The notes: a model not told the origin generated them from the sequence alone. A stretch of 64,000 nucleotides of DNA from Geodermatophilus ruber (GCF_900114385.1 NZ_FOSW01000017.1:1-64000), one strand, 5' to 3'. Shown: positions 43,321-55,263, counted from the first letter of the stretch. Numbers and translations are program-made.

Positions 43321-44384
43321 GCCTGCGCCCCCGCGATGTCCTCGACCAGCTCCTGCCCGGGCTGCAGCGTCTCGCCCGCCGTGGTGGGCAGCTGGCACTC
43401 GGCCGGCACCTCGATGTCGTAGAGCTTGGCCGCGTTGAGGCCGAGGATCTTCTTCTTGGTGGCGGTGGTGAGCCGGGGGTAGTCGGCGAACGCCTCGTCG
43501 TCGGGCATCTGCCAGTCGACGAACTGCTCGATCTGCCACTTGGGCGTCCAGATGTTGTAGTCGCTGCCGAAGGTCATCCGGTCCTCACCGACCCAGAACA
43601 GCAGCTCACCCATCACCCGGGCGAAGAACTTCGGCCGGGCGTGCATCAGCGCGCCGAGCACGACCGAGCAGCCCGCGTAGACGTTGGGCTCCTGCACCGC
43701 GATGTAGGCGAAGTCGTCGATCCGCGGGATGCCGGAGTGCTCGACGATGAAGTTGAGGTCGCGGAAGTCGGTGGCCGCCTGGTCGATGTCGTCGACGGCG
43801 AAGGCGTCCTTGTTCAGCGGCCAGATCGTCGGGCCCTTGTGGGCGTGGACGTTCTTGATCCCGAGCTCGCGGCACTTCTCCAGGAACCGGTAGGACTCCT
43901 TGTCGCTGAGCTTCCAGCCGCGGGAGCCGTTCTCGTGCCACTCGGCGGTGTAGACCTTGACGCCCTTGAGGTTCCAGCGCCGGGCGTCCTCCTCGAGCTG
44001 CTTCAGCCCGGCCTCGCCGTCCCGGGGGTCGAAGCGCCCGTTGACGATGAACTTGTCCGGGTTCCCCTCCAGCATCGAGCCGTTCTGCTCGGTGGTGTTG
44101 AAGCCGTCCCGGTACCAGTACTTCAGGTAGGTGGACTGGAAGATCGCCTTGTCCACGTGGCCGTCCTCGAAGACGTCCTTCATGAGGTCCTCGGGGGAGA
44201 CCTTCAGGTAGTGCTCGTAGTCCCAGTGGGTCTCCGGCGGGCCGAGCTGGTGGTAGCCGTAGAAGCAGTCGATCCAGCCCTTGGCGTACTCCTCGCGGCC
44301 CTGGACCCAGTTCTCCCGGCTGGCGTCCCAGAAGTGCATGTGGGAGTCCACGACGAAGTACTTCTCGCCATCCTTCTCATACAT
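43317..44384 (-). CDS. amidohydrolase family protein of the monooxygenase locus
   Basis: A 355-residue TIM-barrel hydrolase of the amidohydrolase 2 type. Metal residues are visible in DSHMHFWD (HxH), NVHAHKG, IVEHSGIPR and FGSDYNIW. It follows adh by 49 bases in the same direction. Its place in the pathway is not established: it could act on a downstream acid or lactone, or have a structural role in enzyme maturation as suggested for its kin. Confidence 0.85.
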   Translation of the reverse strand: MYEKDGEKYFVVDSHMHFWDASRENWVQGREEYAKGWIDCFYGYHQLGPPETHWDYEHYLKVSPEDLMKDVFEDGHVDKAIFQSTYLKYWYRDGFNTTEQNGSMLEGNPDKFIVNGRFDPRDGEAGLKQLEEDARRWNLKGVKVYTAEWHENGSRGWKLSDKESYRFLEKCRELGIKNVHAHKGPTIWPLNKDAFAVDDIDQAATDFRDLNFIVEHSGIPRIDDFAYIAVQEPNVYAGCSVVLGALMHARPKFFARVMGELLFWVGEDRMTFGSDYNIWTPKWQIEQFVDWQMPDDEAFADYPRLTTATKKKILGLNAAKLYDIEVPAECQLPTTAGETLQPGQELVEDIAGAQA

Positions 44385-44433
44385 GGGCTGGCACCTCTCG
44401 CGTCGATTTCGGAGATTTCTCGGTGGCGTGGTG

Positions 44434-45459
44434 TTAGGGGACGAGAATGGCGCGACCGCGGACCATTCCGGCGTCGAGGTCGTGCAGGGCCTGCACGGCC
44501 TCGGCGAGGCCGTACTGTCGCGTGTGCAGGGTGACCTTCCCGGCCTGCGCGAGCACCATGAGCTCGGCCAGGTCGGTGTAGGTACCGACGAGGTTGCCGA
44601 TGACGTTGCGCTCGGTGGCGACGATGTCCAGGGTGGGGATGCGCAGCTCCCCGCCGTAGCCGATGACGAAGTACGAGCCGTCCGGCCCGGTCATGTTCCA
44701 GCCGTCCATCTCGGCGCCCTGCTCGGCGACGAAGTCGAGGACCACCTTCGCCCCGCCGCCGGTGAGCTCCTGGACGGCGGCCACGTGGTTGCCGTCGGCC
44801 GGCACCGTCTCGTCCGCGCCGATCTGCCGGGCCAGCTCGAGGGCGGCGGGGTTCCGGTCGACGACGACGATCCGCGCCCCCGACAGCGCGCGCAGGCACT
44901 GGATGCCGATGTGCCCCAGCCCGCCGGCGCCCTGGACCACCGCGGTCGTCCCCGGCGGGAGGAGGGGCAGCGCCTTGCGCACCGCGTGGTAGGCGGTGAT
45001 CCCGGCGTCGGCGAGCGCCGCGACGTCGGCGGGGTTGGTCGAGGGGTCGAGTTTCACGCAGGCGCGGGCAGTGGTGCGCATGTACTCGGCCATGCCGCCG
45101 TCGTGCCCGTCCAGGCCGGGGAAGAAGGCGTTCTCGCACTGCATGTCCTTGCCGGCGCGGCAGGCCAGGCACAGCCCGCAGCTGGGCTGCGGGTGCAGGA
45201 TCACGGTGTCGCCGACCGCCACGTTCGTGACGCCCTCGCCGACCTCCTGCACCCAGCCGGCGTTCTCGTGCCCGATCACGTAGGGGAGCTGGGGGTTCAT
45301 CCGCTCCGCCCACTGGCCCTCGATGATGTGCAGGTCGGTCCGGCACACCCCTGCCCCGCCGATCCTGACGATGACGTCGAGGGGCCCGGTCAGCTTCGGT
45401 TCCTCGATCTCGTCGAGCCGGGGGTCCTCGTGGTAGCGGTGCACACGGACGGCTCTCAT
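44434..45459 (-). CDS. zinc-dependent alcohol dehydrogenase
   Basis: A 341-residue medium-chain dehydrogenase. Catalytic zinc ligands lie in GVCRTDLH and GHENAGWV, structural zinc in CGLCLACRAGKDMQC, and NAD binding in GAGGLGHIG. It should oxidise the alcohol made by the monooxygenase (for example 2-propanol or a diol). It heads the second leftward unit (adh, amidohydrolase, DUF59 protein) and has the shared operator 108 bases upstream. Confidence 0.92.
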   Translation of the reverse strand: MRAVRVHRYHEDPRLDEIEEPKLTGPLDVIVRIGGAGVCRTDLHIIEGQWAERMNPQLPYVIGHENAGWVQEVGEGVTNVAVGDTVILHPQPSCGLCLACRAGKDMQCENAFFPGLDGHDGGMAEYMRTTARACVKLDPSTNPADVAALADAGITAYHAVRKALPLLPPGTTAVVQGAGGLGHIGIQCLRALSGARIVVVDRNPAALELARQIGADETVPADGNHVAAVQELTGGGAKVVLDFVAEQGAEMDGWNMTGPDGSYFVIGYGGELRIPTLDIVATERNVIGNLVGTYTDLAELMVLAQAGKVTLHTRQYGLAEAVQALHDLDAGMVRGRAILVP

Positions 45460-45538
45460 GCCGTGGTCTCCTCAGGCGTCGACGGGGGTCGACGGAGGCC
45501 CGCCCGGGGGATGCGGGCCGTCGACGGGTACGGACGGG

Positions 45539-45581
45539 AACCTAGGGACGGGGTGGCCCGGCGCGTGTCCCAAATTGAGAC
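45539..45581 (-). promoter_or_regulatory. activator site and -10 of the adh unit
   Basis: A 15-base site (45567-45581), minus strand GTCTCAATTTGGGAC, is followed after 22 bases by TAGGTT (45539-45544). Site and spacing match those in front of prmA at 52111-52125. Nothing else is recognised in 45460-45641. Confidence 0.6.
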
Positions 45582-45641
45582 GGCCGGCGGCGGGCAGGCC
45601 GGAGCGGCCGGGCGGACACTCCCGCCCGGCCGCGGCCGCGC

Positions 45642-47837
<2,196 letters not shown>

Positions 47838-47841
<4 letters not shown>

Positions 47842-49055
47842 TGGGCCAGCTCCTTCGGGGTCTCCAGGCCGAGGTCGCTGACGATCCCGGCGAAGCGGTT
47901 CTTGGCGTGGTCGAGGGAGTCCTCGAAGCGGGGCGGCCGCGCGTCGGGCTGCGACCACAGCGGCTGCAGGGTGCGGGCCGCGTCGAGGCAGCGCGGCACC
48001 CAGGACGACAGCCAGCCCTGCATCAGCTGCCGGTTGTGGTCGGCGAACTCCCGGTCCTGCACCAGCGGCCCGAAGCAGGCCTGGGTCCACCGCAGGTCGC
48101 GCTGCGCGTAGTCGTACTCGCCGGCCCCGACCACGGTCGGGGTGACGAAGTCCCCGTTGCCGGGGGCGGCCTGCATGACCAGGCCGCTGCGGAACAGCTC
48201 ACCGATCAGCGGCTCGAAGACGACGTTGGTCGCGAAGATCGCCTCGCCCCAGTCGTCCTCGATCGCCGGCAGCGCTTCGGCGACCTCACGGACGCCCTGC
48301 CACTCCGCGTCGTCGTTCCACGCCGAGAGGTGCGCGGTGCCGTCGAAGCCGGGGACCTCCTCGGTGAGGGTGAGGTTGTACAGCGCGAGGTCCTGGGCGA
48401 AGCGGATCTTGTGCGCGCTGTTCACCGCCATGGCGGTGTTGTGCATGTTGGTCGGGCCCGAGCGCTCGTTGGCGGCGAAGACGTAGAGCCCCAGCAGATG
48501 TTCCACGTGCATCCAGGCGCCGACGCTGCGCTCCACGAAGGTCACCCAGTTCCGGCTCCACTGGTCGAAGGCCTTCGCGTTGCGGGCGTTCTCGATGTTC
48601 TGGTTGACCTGCCGGACGACGTTGGCGTTGTACCGGTAGATCGTCTGTTCCCACTCCTCGTTGGGGTCGCGGAACTCGTGCCAGCCGTGCGCCGGCCAGT
48701 TCAGACCGCGGCCGCCGCCACCGGTGCCCACGCCGCGCTCGGGCTCGGGCTCGTCGACGCCCCAGGCCTTCAGCTTCGTCCAGGTCAGGGGGTAGCCCCG
48801 CTCGCCGTCGGCGAAGCCGTAGATCCAGCCCTGGCTGAGGTAGTGCCGCGGGTCCGGCTGCACCTCGACGGTGACGTCCTCGTAGTGCGTCTGCTTGCGC
48901 TTGGCCGGCGTGTAGTAGTTGTAGCGCCGGGCGCTGGCGCCGGAGTCGGGGAACTCCTTGGCGCCCGCCTCGGCGTCGGTGAAGGCCGGCTTGGGGACGC
49001 TGCGCGGCGGGCGCTCCGAGGTGCTCTCGGCTGGACGGGGGGTGGTTGTGGTCAT
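47838..49055 (-). CDS. prmC: diiron monooxygenase hydroxylase small subunit
   Basis: A 405-residue beta subunit of the soluble diiron monooxygenase family. It begins with a long polar arm, then helical ferritin-like parts ([58 protein letters not shown]) without a full iron-ligand set, as expected for the non-catalytic subunit. It is 2 bases from the reductase gene. Confidence 0.93.
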
Positions 49056-49057
49056 GG

Positions 49058-50107
49058 TCAGTCCTCGCCTTCCGGCTCACCGGTGGTGGTGAACTTGTCG
49101 TAGAAGATGTGGTCCTCGCTGCGTCCGAGCCGGGTGAGCGTGGCGATCGCCGCCTCGACCATCGGTGGGGGGCCGCAGACGTAGGCGTCCACCCCGCCCA
49201 GCCCGGTCTCCCGGCGCGCGACGACATCGGTGATCAGACCCGTCTCCCCCTCCCAGCCGTCGTCCCCGGACGGCTCGGACAGTGCGGGGACGTACGTGAG
49301 GCCGGGCAGTTCCTCCTGCAGCCGGGTGAGCTCCTCCCCGAAGCACAGGTCGCCCCGGGTCCGCGCTCCGTAGTAGAAGGTGACCGTGCGTTCGATGCCC
49401 CGCTCGGCCATGGAGCGGAGCAGGGCGAGCAGCGGCGCGAGGCCGGCCCCTCCTCCGATGAACAGGAGGTCTGCGCTGGTGCTCTCCCGGAGCCGGAAGG
49501 CGCCGAAGGGCCCCTCCACGCTGAGCCGATCGCCCATCTGCAGCTTCTCCGCGAGATGGCCGGAGAACAGCCCCCCGGGATAGACCTTGATGACGAACTC
49601 GAACAGTCCCTCCCGGTTCGGGGTGTTCGCCATCGAGAACGAGCGGGTCGCATGGTGGCCGGGTACCTGGAAGTCCATGTACTGGCCGGGGAAGTACTTG
49701 ATCTCCTCGGGTTCCAGGAGCCGGACCACCAGGTGTCGCATGTCGTGGGTCACCGGCTCGTTCGCGACGACCTCGACCGTGCCCTGCCGGAGGGGGAGCC
49801 CGGAGGCGATCATCTCCTCGTCGTAGTTCAGGAGCTCGATGACGAGGTCCTCGTAGGCGTGCGCCCGGCAGAGCAGGGTCGAACCCTCCTCCCGCTCGAA
49901 GTCGGGCAGGGCGAAGGTGGAGTAGCTGTCCAGCTCGATGTCCTCGCCCTCGAGGACGAAGGACTTGCAGGAGGCGCACTGGCCCTCCTTGCAGCCGTGC
50001 ATGAGCGCGACCCCCTGCTCGGCCGCGGCTCGCAGGATGGTCTGGTCCGAGTCGACCTCGATCTCGATGCCGACCGGCTCGAACCGGACGGAGTGCTTCT
50101 CCCCCAC
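49058..50107 (-). CDS. prmB: monooxygenase reductase
   Basis: A 349-residue NADH:iron-sulfur flavoprotein. The N-terminal plant-type ferredoxin has Cys39, Cys44, Cys47 and Cys80 (HGCKEGQCASC, LLCRAH), then the FAD part (RSFSMAN) and NAD part (GGGAGLAPL, VCGPPPMV). It passes electrons from NADH to the hydroxylase. The GTG at 50107 is chosen for the GGAGAGG 8 bases before it. Confidence 0.94.
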   Translation of the reverse strand: MGEKHSVRFEPVGIEIEVDSDQTILRAAAEQGVALMHGCKEGQCASCKSFVLEGEDIELDSYSTFALPDFEREEGSTLLCRAHAYEDLVIELLNYDEEMIASGLPLRQGTVEVVANEPVTHDMRHLVVRLLEPEEIKYFPGQYMDFQVPGHHATRSFSMANTPNREGLFEFVIKVYPGGLFSGHLAEKLQMGDRLSVEGPFGAFRLRESTSADLLFIGGGAGLAPLLALLRSMAERGIERTVTFYYGARTRGDLCFGEELTRLQEELPGLTYVPALSEPSGDDGWEGETGLITDVVARRETGLGGVDAYVCGPPPMVEAAIATLTRLGRSEDHIFYDKFTTTGEPEGED

Positions 50108-50162
50108 GACGATCACCTCTCCGTCGGCGGTTGCTCCCGCGGCCGGGCGCGCGGCAGCCCGG

Positions 50163-50183
50163 GGCGTCCCGCGCCGGGACGCC
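50163..50183. other. hairpin between hydroxylase and reductase genes
   Basis: A 9-bp stem (GGCGTCCCG with its complement) and 3-base loop within the 151-base gap between prmA and prmB. Possible mRNA stabiliser or weak attenuator. No other element is recognised in the gap. Confidence 0.4.
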
Positions 50184-50258
50184 GAGCCGGTGCGTGGACG
50201 GCCGGGCCCGCGGGGGAGGGCCGGGAGCACCCGACCCTCCCCCTCGCCTGACCCGCGC

Positions 50259-51911
50259 TCAGGCGCCTGCGGGTGCCGGACGGCCGGCCGGGCCCTGGCG
50301 GTTGTAGTCCGCCACGTAGGCCGCCCGTTCCTCGTCGGTCATCTGGTTGAACAGGACGTTCGGGCTCTGCAGCGGGGGCAGCCGCCGCAGGTGGTCGAGG
50401 GTCCACATCTTCTTCGGGTCGAGGTTCAGGTGCGGCTGCGCCGTCATCGTCTTCCCGTCGTCCCGGACGTAGCCCATGTCGCTGACGACCTCGTCCCAGG
50501 TCCAGCCGTGGTACAGCGTCTCCCACTCGCGGTGGCCGACCAGCTGGCCCATGTTCGGGGTCTCGCGGCCCTGGTAGACCGGCCGGAATGCCTCGACGTC
50601 GGTCCACCGGCAGGTCTGGCTGCAGTACGTGCGGTGGTGGCCGTCGACCTCGGCGGTGCACATGTCCTCACGGATGAGGCAGGGCACCATGCAGGTCCAG
50701 CAGCGCTGCGGGTACACGTAGTCGACGTCCTCGCCGACGATCGGCTTGTGGCCGTTGGGGATGGCGAGCCGGCTGTAGTTCTCCCACCACTTGCCGTACT
50801 TGTCGTACCAGCCCGGGTACTTGTGCTCGAACCACTCGAAGTCCTCGTCGGTCATGCCGTCGATGCGCCAGTAGTTCGCCAGCCACCCGGTGGCGAAGAA
50901 CTGCGCCACCTCGTGCACGTAGCCCTTGTTCCAGATCCGGTTCCAGGCCTCCTCCACCAGGTCGTGCGGCACGGTGAGGCCGTACTTCTCCAGCGGGACG
51001 AGGTAGCTGCGGTAGTAGTCGTCGTAGATCCAGCGGCGCCACATCTCGGCGTAGGACTCGCGGTCCTTGCGGCGGTCCTTCGTGCCGTACTCGATGAAGG
51101 TGCCGATGGCGGCGTCGACCACCGCGTGGTTGTTCCACCAGGCGTAGCGCAGGTCGCGCTCGAGCAGCTGCCGGTTGCTCTCGTCCGACAGCGCCATGAG
51201 CAGGGTCGCGTACCCGTTGGAGATGTGCCGGGACTCGTCGGACTGCACCGAGTGGAACACGGTCGGCAGCAGGTAGTCGCCGTTGGCCGCCGCCTCGGCC
51301 GGCATCGCCACGAACAGGGTGTTGGTGAACGCGGTCTCGGCCACGATGGTCAGGTAGATGCTGGCCGCGGTGATGGCGTCCCCGGTGATGAACCCCTCGG
51401 CGAACTGGCGGCCGATCGTGCCCGCGTAGTCGTTGTGGAAGTTCCGCAGGCTGTTGTTGAAGCCGGCCGGGTCGATGTAGTTGTTCATGTACAGGCGCTT
51501 GAGGTTCTGCTGGATCGTCGAGTGCCGGACCTCGTCGATCATCTGGATCGCCTGACCGTTGTGCAGTTCCGGATTGGGCACCGCCTGGAACAGCATCGGC
51601 ATCGAGCGGGCCGCGGAGATCTCCGGCAGCGGGATGATCGACAGGAACAGCTTCTGCCACTCCAGCCAACGCTCCTGCACCTGGCGGAACATGTTGCCGC
51701 GGATCGCGCCGTCCTCAGCGCCGTAGACCCGGTTGTCTTTCTCCTCCTCCATCGGGAAGTACGAGCGCAGGATCTGCTTGAGCGGGTCCTTCTTCTGCGC
51801 CTTCCGGAAGGTGTAGTCGGTGCCGTACTTCATGTACGGCTCGTGGTACACGGGGTCCCAGGCCAGTTCCTGGATCTTCTGGTGGGCCTTGGCCAGGCTC
51901 TGCCGACTCAC
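50259..51911 (-). CDS. prmA: diiron monooxygenase hydroxylase large subunit
   Basis: A 550-residue catalytic subunit of the propane/acetone/phenol (Mim/Prm) group of soluble diiron monooxygenases. All six iron ligands can be placed: Glu97, Glu127 and His130 (IDEVRH), Glu192, Glu226 and His229 (SDESRH). The C-terminal part has a cysteine-rich stretch ([13 protein letters not shown]) usual in this family. It hydroxylates small alkanes, ketones or phenol at a carbon-bridged diiron site. The true substrate is not told by sequence. It is first in the operon with the reductase, small subunit and coupling protein. Confidence 0.95.
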   Translation of the reverse strand: MSRQSLAKAHQKIQELAWDPVYHEPYMKYGTDYTFRKAQKKDPLKQILRSYFPMEEEKDNRVYGAEDGAIRGNMFRQVQERWLEWQKLFLSIIPLPEISAARSMPMLFQAVPNPELHNGQAIQMIDEVRHSTIQQNLKRLYMNNYIDPAGFNNSLRNFHNDYAGTIGRQFAEGFITGDAITAASIYLTIVAETAFTNTLFVAMPAEAAANGDYLLPTVFHSVQSDESRHISNGYATLLMALSDESNRQLLERDLRYAWWNNHAVVDAAIGTFIEYGTKDRRKDRESYAEMWRRWIYDDYYRSYLVPLEKYGLTVPHDLVEEAWNRIWNKGYVHEVAQFFATGWLANYWRIDGMTDEDFEWFEHKYPGWYDKYGKWWENYSRLAIPNGHKPIVGEDVDYVYPQRCWTCMVPCLIREDMCTAEVDGHHRTYCSQTCRWTDVEAFRPVYQGRETPNMGQLVGHREWETLYHGWTWDEVVSDMGYVRDDGKTMTAQPHLNLDPKKMWTLDHLRRLPPLQSPNVLFNQMTDEERAAYVADYNRQGPAGRPAPAGA

Positions 51912-52082
51912 GTCGTCTCCTCACGGTTGTGGTCGGGGGACTCGGTCGGTGCCGGCCGGCCCGGACGACGGTCGGGCCGGTGCGGCACCGCGCCTTCCTC
52001 TCCAGGAGTCCTGACGGGCGTCGGCGCCCCCGGAGGTGTGCGAGCCGGCGACGGAGGGTTCCCGCGTCGTCTCGTGGTGAGG

Positions 52083-52125
52083 ATCACACCGCGTGGGCGC
52101 GTGTCGGGTCGTCTAAATATGAGAC
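52083..52125 (-). promoter_or_regulatory. activator site and -10 of the prmABCD unit
   Basis: A 15-base site (52111-52125; minus strand GTCTCATATTTAGAC) is followed after 22 bases by TGTGAT (52083-52088). It agrees at 11 of 15 positions with the site before adh. In the other direction it is 90 bases from the regulator gene, whose own -10 may be TAAGGT (52147-52152). The rest of 51912-52215 holds nothing further that I recognise. Confidence 0.6.
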
Positions 52126-52215
52126 ATTGCTTGGCTCGTCGTGCTCTAAGGTCGCTCCTGTCGCGCCCGAGGGGACGGCGTTCCGCGCCTCCCCCTCCCC
52201 GACGGGAGGTCGACG

Positions 52216-54108
52216 ATGACCGAGCCCATCGCCCTCGAACCGGGGCGGCTCCTGGCAGGCCGCGCGGCCGCGCTCGACCTGGAGTGGACGTCGCTGCGCG
52301 GCGGGCCGGAACCCGGTGGCCCGCAGGTCGCGCGGGCCCGGATGTCCTTCCTCGGTGGCGAGACGGTGGGCCAGGGCGTGGTGCGCCAGCCGATCCTCGC
52401 CTCCTGGACGCGCTCCCGGCTGTGGGAGGTCGACCCCGACCGCCTCGACCTGCTGCTCGATGCCGACCTGGAACGGGACACCCTGCTCACCCGGGCGGCC
52501 GAGCCCGTGCTGCGCGACATCGCCGACCTGTTCGCCACCGAGCCGGTCAGCGTCATCCTCTGCGACGCGAAGGGCGTGGTCCTCAGCCGGCGCACCGGTG
52601 ACTCCGGGCTGGAGCAGCACCTCGACCGAGTCTGGCTCGCCCCCGGCTTCAGCTACGCCGAGGAGTACGTCGGCACCAACGGCATCGGCACCGCGCTGGA
52701 GGGCCGCCGCCCGGCGCAGGTCTTCGGGCACGAGCACTACGTCGAGCACCTGGAGGACCTCGCCTGCGCCGGTGTCCCGATCCGGCACCCCATGTCGGGG
52801 AAGGTGCTCGGGGTCGTCGACCTGACCTGCTGGCGGCGGGACGCCGGCCCGCTGATGGTGGCCACCGCCGGGACGCTGGCGCAGCGGGTCGAGCAGGTGC
52901 TGCTGCGCCAGTCGGGGCGCGGCGAGCTCGCGGTCCTCAACGACTACCTGGTGGCCTGCCGGCGCAATCGCGGGCCGGTGCTCGCGCTCGGCGAGGACCT
53001 GCTGATGCTCAACGACCGGGCGCGCGAGCTGCTCGACCCCGCCGACCAGGAGCCGCTGCTCGCCGAGGCGTGGGAGGCGCTGGGCGCCCGCCGGCGGCAC
53101 CCGCTCGTGCTGGACCTGCCCAGCGGCCGGACCGCCCGGGTGTACTGCCGGCCGACGGTGACCGACCGCGGGGTCGTCGGCGGCGTCCTCGACATCCACC
53201 TGACCAGCCCGGGGAGCAACGCGGGCCGGCCGTCGATCCCCCGCCCGCGTGCCCCGCTGGCCACGGCCGTCGGGTCGAGCCCGGCCTGGACCAAGTGCTG
53301 GCAGGCGGTCGACCGGCACCTGCAGGCGCGGGAGTGGCTGGTGCTGGCCGGCGAGGCGGGCAGCGGGAAGACGACGCTGGTCCGCGGCGTGCACCAGGGG
53401 CGCTCCCCGGCCGCGAGCCTGCGGGTGCTCTCGGCCGAGGACTTCGGGCCCCGCTGGAGCGCCGAGATCGAGGAGGAGCTGGCGACCAGCGGGGGGACGC
53501 TGGTGATCCGGCACGTCGACCGGCTCTCCGCCCGGGACGTCGACGAGCTCGCCGAGGTGCTCGAGCCCTGTCGCGAGTCCGCCGACGCGGACCGGCCCTG
53601 GGTGGTGGCCACGGTCACCACGACCGCGCGGGAGCCGGCGGTCGACCTGTCCCGCCTGCTCGCCTGCTTCCCGCGGACGATCGACGTCCCCCCGCTGCGG
53701 CACCACGTGGAGGACGTCGCCGAGCTGGTGCCGCACCTGCTCGCCCGGCTGGCGCACGGCCCGGGGCCGACCTGCCCGCCGGAGATCCTGCGGGTGCTCA
53801 TGCACAACCGCTGGCCGGGCAACGTCGAACAGCTGGTGCAGGTGCTGCGCAAGGTGGTCGCGAAGCGGCGGGCCGGGCCGATCGAGCTCCGCGACCTGCC
53901 GACCGAGTGCCTGCTCAAGACCCGTCGGCTGCTGAGCCCCCTGGAGCTGCTCGAGTGCGACGCGATCGTGGGTGCGCTCGTGGAGACCGGCGGGAGCAAG
54001 GTGGAGGCCGCCCGCCGGCTGGCGATGTCGCGGGCGACCATCTACCGCAAGATCCGGGACTACGGCATCGCCGTCCTCCCCTCCGGCGCCGTCGGGCAGG
54101 GGGGATGA
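52216..54108 (+). CDS. mimR: GAF-AAA-Fis transcriptional activator (MimR-like)
   Basis: A 630-residue regulator divergent from prmA. A sensor part with a GAF domain (about residues 90-225, YVGTNGIGTALEG) precedes a AAA-like domain (Walker A GEAGSGKTT near residue 380) and a C-terminal Fis-type helix-turn-helix (GGSKVEAARRLAMSRATIYRKIRDYGI). It is of the AcoR/MimR type. The sigma-54 contact loop GAFTGA is absent, and the AAA part is short and divergent, in keeping with a bacterium without sigma-54. GGGAGG precedes the ATG. It should activate prmABCD and adh through the shared site. Confidence 0.9.
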   Translation: MTEPIALEPGRLLAGRAAALDLEWTSLRGGPEPGGPQVARARMSFLGGETVGQGVVRQPILASWTRSRLWEVDPDRLDLLLDADLERDTLLTRAAEPVLRDIADLFATEPVSVILCDAKGVVLSRRTGDSGLEQHLDRVWLAPGFSYAEEYVGTNGIGTALEGRRPAQVFGHEHYVEHLEDLACAGVPIRHPMSGKVLGVVDLTCWRRDAGPLMVATAGTLAQRVEQVLLRQSGRGELAVLNDYLVACRRNRGPVLALGEDLLMLNDRARELLDPADQEPLLAEAWEALGARRRHPLVLDLPSGRTARVYCRPTVTDRGVVGGVLDIHLTSPGSNAGRPSIPRPRAPLATAVGSSPAWTKCWQAVDRHLQAREWLVLAGEAGSGKTTLVRGVHQGRSPAASLRVLSAEDFGPRWSAEIEEELATSGGTLVIRHVDRLSARDVDELAEVLEPCRESADADRPWVVATVTTTAREPAVDLSRLLACFPRTIDVPPLRHHVEDVAELVPHLLARLAHGPGPTCPPEILRVLMHNRWPGNVEQLVQVLRKVVAKRRAGPIELRDLPTECLLKTRRLLSPLELLECDAIVGALVETGGSKVEAARRLAMSRATIYRKIRDYGIAVLPSGAVGQGG

Positions 54109-54359
54109 GCGCCGTGGCGGCCGGGCCCCTGCCCGCCGGGGGTGGTGGGCTGCGCCGGATCCCGGGGGCCGTGACCGGGCGGACGGTCTGCATCGCCACC
54201 TGGCTGGTGGTCCTCGCGCTGGTCGGGGAGCCCGCCTGGCTCGCGGTGCTGTTGGCACTGGGCCTGGCGGGGGTGTGGGCCGCGCCCCTGGTCGTCGCGC
54301 GCCGGCGACCGTCCGGGCCGGCCCAGGCGCCCGGCCCCCCGGCCCGGCCGGGCCCCTGA
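54105..54359 (+). CDS. small two-helix membrane protein
   Basis: An 84-residue protein whose ATG overlaps the mimR stop by 4 bases. Two hydrophobic segments (VCIATWLVVLALVG and LAVLLALGLAGVWAAPLVV) are flanked by proline/glycine-rich ends. Not recognised. The overlap implies co-expression with the regulator. Confidence 0.65.
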   Translation: MSAVAAGPLPAGGGGLRRIPGAVTGRTVCIATWLVVLALVGEPAWLAVLLALGLAGVWAAPLVVARRRPSGPAQAPGPPARPGP

Positions 54360-54430
54360 CGCGGACTGCGTGCGCCCGGTGAGGCGACGATCACACGGAG
54401 GATGCGGGGCCTTCCGTGCCCCTGGCCGGG

Positions 54431-54436
54431 TATAGT
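54431..54436 (+). promoter_or_regulatory. -10 element TATAGT before the riboswitch
   Basis: A clear TATAGT seven bases or so before the first conserved bases of the riboswitch. No good -35 is seen. Confidence 0.6.
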
Positions 54437-54443
54437 TCAACGT

Positions 54444-54588
54444 TGGCGAAGGGGAGTAGCCCCCAACGACGCGGTCGACACGCTGACGAACGCCGGTTCT
54501 CCGGTAGACGTCCGGCCGCGCGGCCCCGCTCCGGCGAGGCGGGCGAGACCTTCGGCCCAGGCAGCAGCAGACTGCCGGGCCGAGGTTT
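54444..54588 (+). ncRNA. yybP-ykoY manganese riboswitch
   Basis: The two hallmarks of this class are present in order: GGGGAGTAGCC (54451-54461) and GCGAGACCTTCGGCC (54543-54557), separated by stem regions. Just after, 54549-54585 can fold as a GC-rich hairpin (CCTTCGGCCC / GGGCCGAGG) followed by TTT, so the second loop would compete with a terminator-like stem. It precedes a TMEM165/GDT1 transporter, a usual target of this manganese-sensing RNA. Confidence 0.88.
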
Positions 54589-54630
54589 CATGCCCCGGTC
54601 CCGGCCGGACCAGAGAGGCCCACCCGCTCC

Positions 54631-55218
54631 GTGGACGCAGTCCTCCTCAGCACACTCGTCTCCTTCGGCGTCATCTTCGTCGCCGAGCTGGGGGACAAGT
54701 CCCAGCTCATGGCGCTGACCTTCGCCACCCGCTTCCGGCCGTGGCCGGTCATCGCCGGTATCACCATCGCCACCGCCATCGTGCACCTGGCCTCGGTCGG
54801 CCTCGGCTACGGGCTCGGTGCCGCCCTGCCCACCGGCTGGATCGGGCTGACCGCCGCGATCGCCTTCTTCGCCTTCGGTTTCTGGACCCTGCGCGGCGAC
54901 GTCCTCACCGACGACGAGAAGGAGAAGGCCAACCGGGCCGTGAAGTCGGTCGTCATCGCCGTCGGCACCGCCTTCTTCCTGGCCGAGCTGGGCGACAAGA
55001 CCATGCTGGCCACCATCACGCTGGCCACCGACTACGGCTGGTTCGGCGTGTGGCTCGGCTCCACCCTCGGCATGGTCGCCGCCGACGCGCTCGCGATCGT
55101 CGTCGGCCGGGCGCTGGGCAAGCGGCTCCCCGAGCGCGTCATCGCCTACGGCGCCGCGGCGCTGTTCTTCCTGTTCGGCATCTGGCTGGCCATCGAAGCG
55201 GTCGTCGAGCTGACCTGA
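54631..55218 (+). CDS. TMEM165/GDT1 family cation transporter (manganese exporter-like)
   Basis: A 195-residue membrane protein with six helices and the paired family motifs FVAELGDKSQLMAL and FLAELGDKTMLATI. In bacteria such proteins (MneA/Mnx type) export manganese. The riboswitch in front fits induction by manganese. GTG start; AGAGAGG lies 14 bases before it. Confidence 0.92.
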   Translation: MDAVLLSTLVSFGVIFVAELGDKSQLMALTFATRFRPWPVIAGITIATAIVHLASVGLGYGLGAALPTGWIGLTAAIAFFAFGFWTLRGDVLTDDEKEKANRAVKSVVIAVGTAFFLAELGDKTMLATITLATDYGWFGVWLGSTLGMVAADALAIVVGRALGKRLPERVIAYGAAALFFLFGIWLAIEAVVELT

Positions 55219-55224
55219 CCGGTC

Positions 55225-55263
55225 GTGGGCCGCCTCCTGCCGACCAGCAGCGGGGCGGCCCAC
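55225..55263 (+). terminator. terminator hairpin after the manganese exporter gene
   Basis: GTGGGCCGCC (55225-55234) pairs with 55254-55263; an inner CTGC/GCAG pair extends it. Six bases after the stop codon. Confidence 0.55.

Noticed and set aside
51912..52215. Sigma-54 (-24/-12) promoter before prmA
   Set aside because: No TGGC-N8-TTGC pattern on the correct strand, and the regulator lacks GAFTGA.
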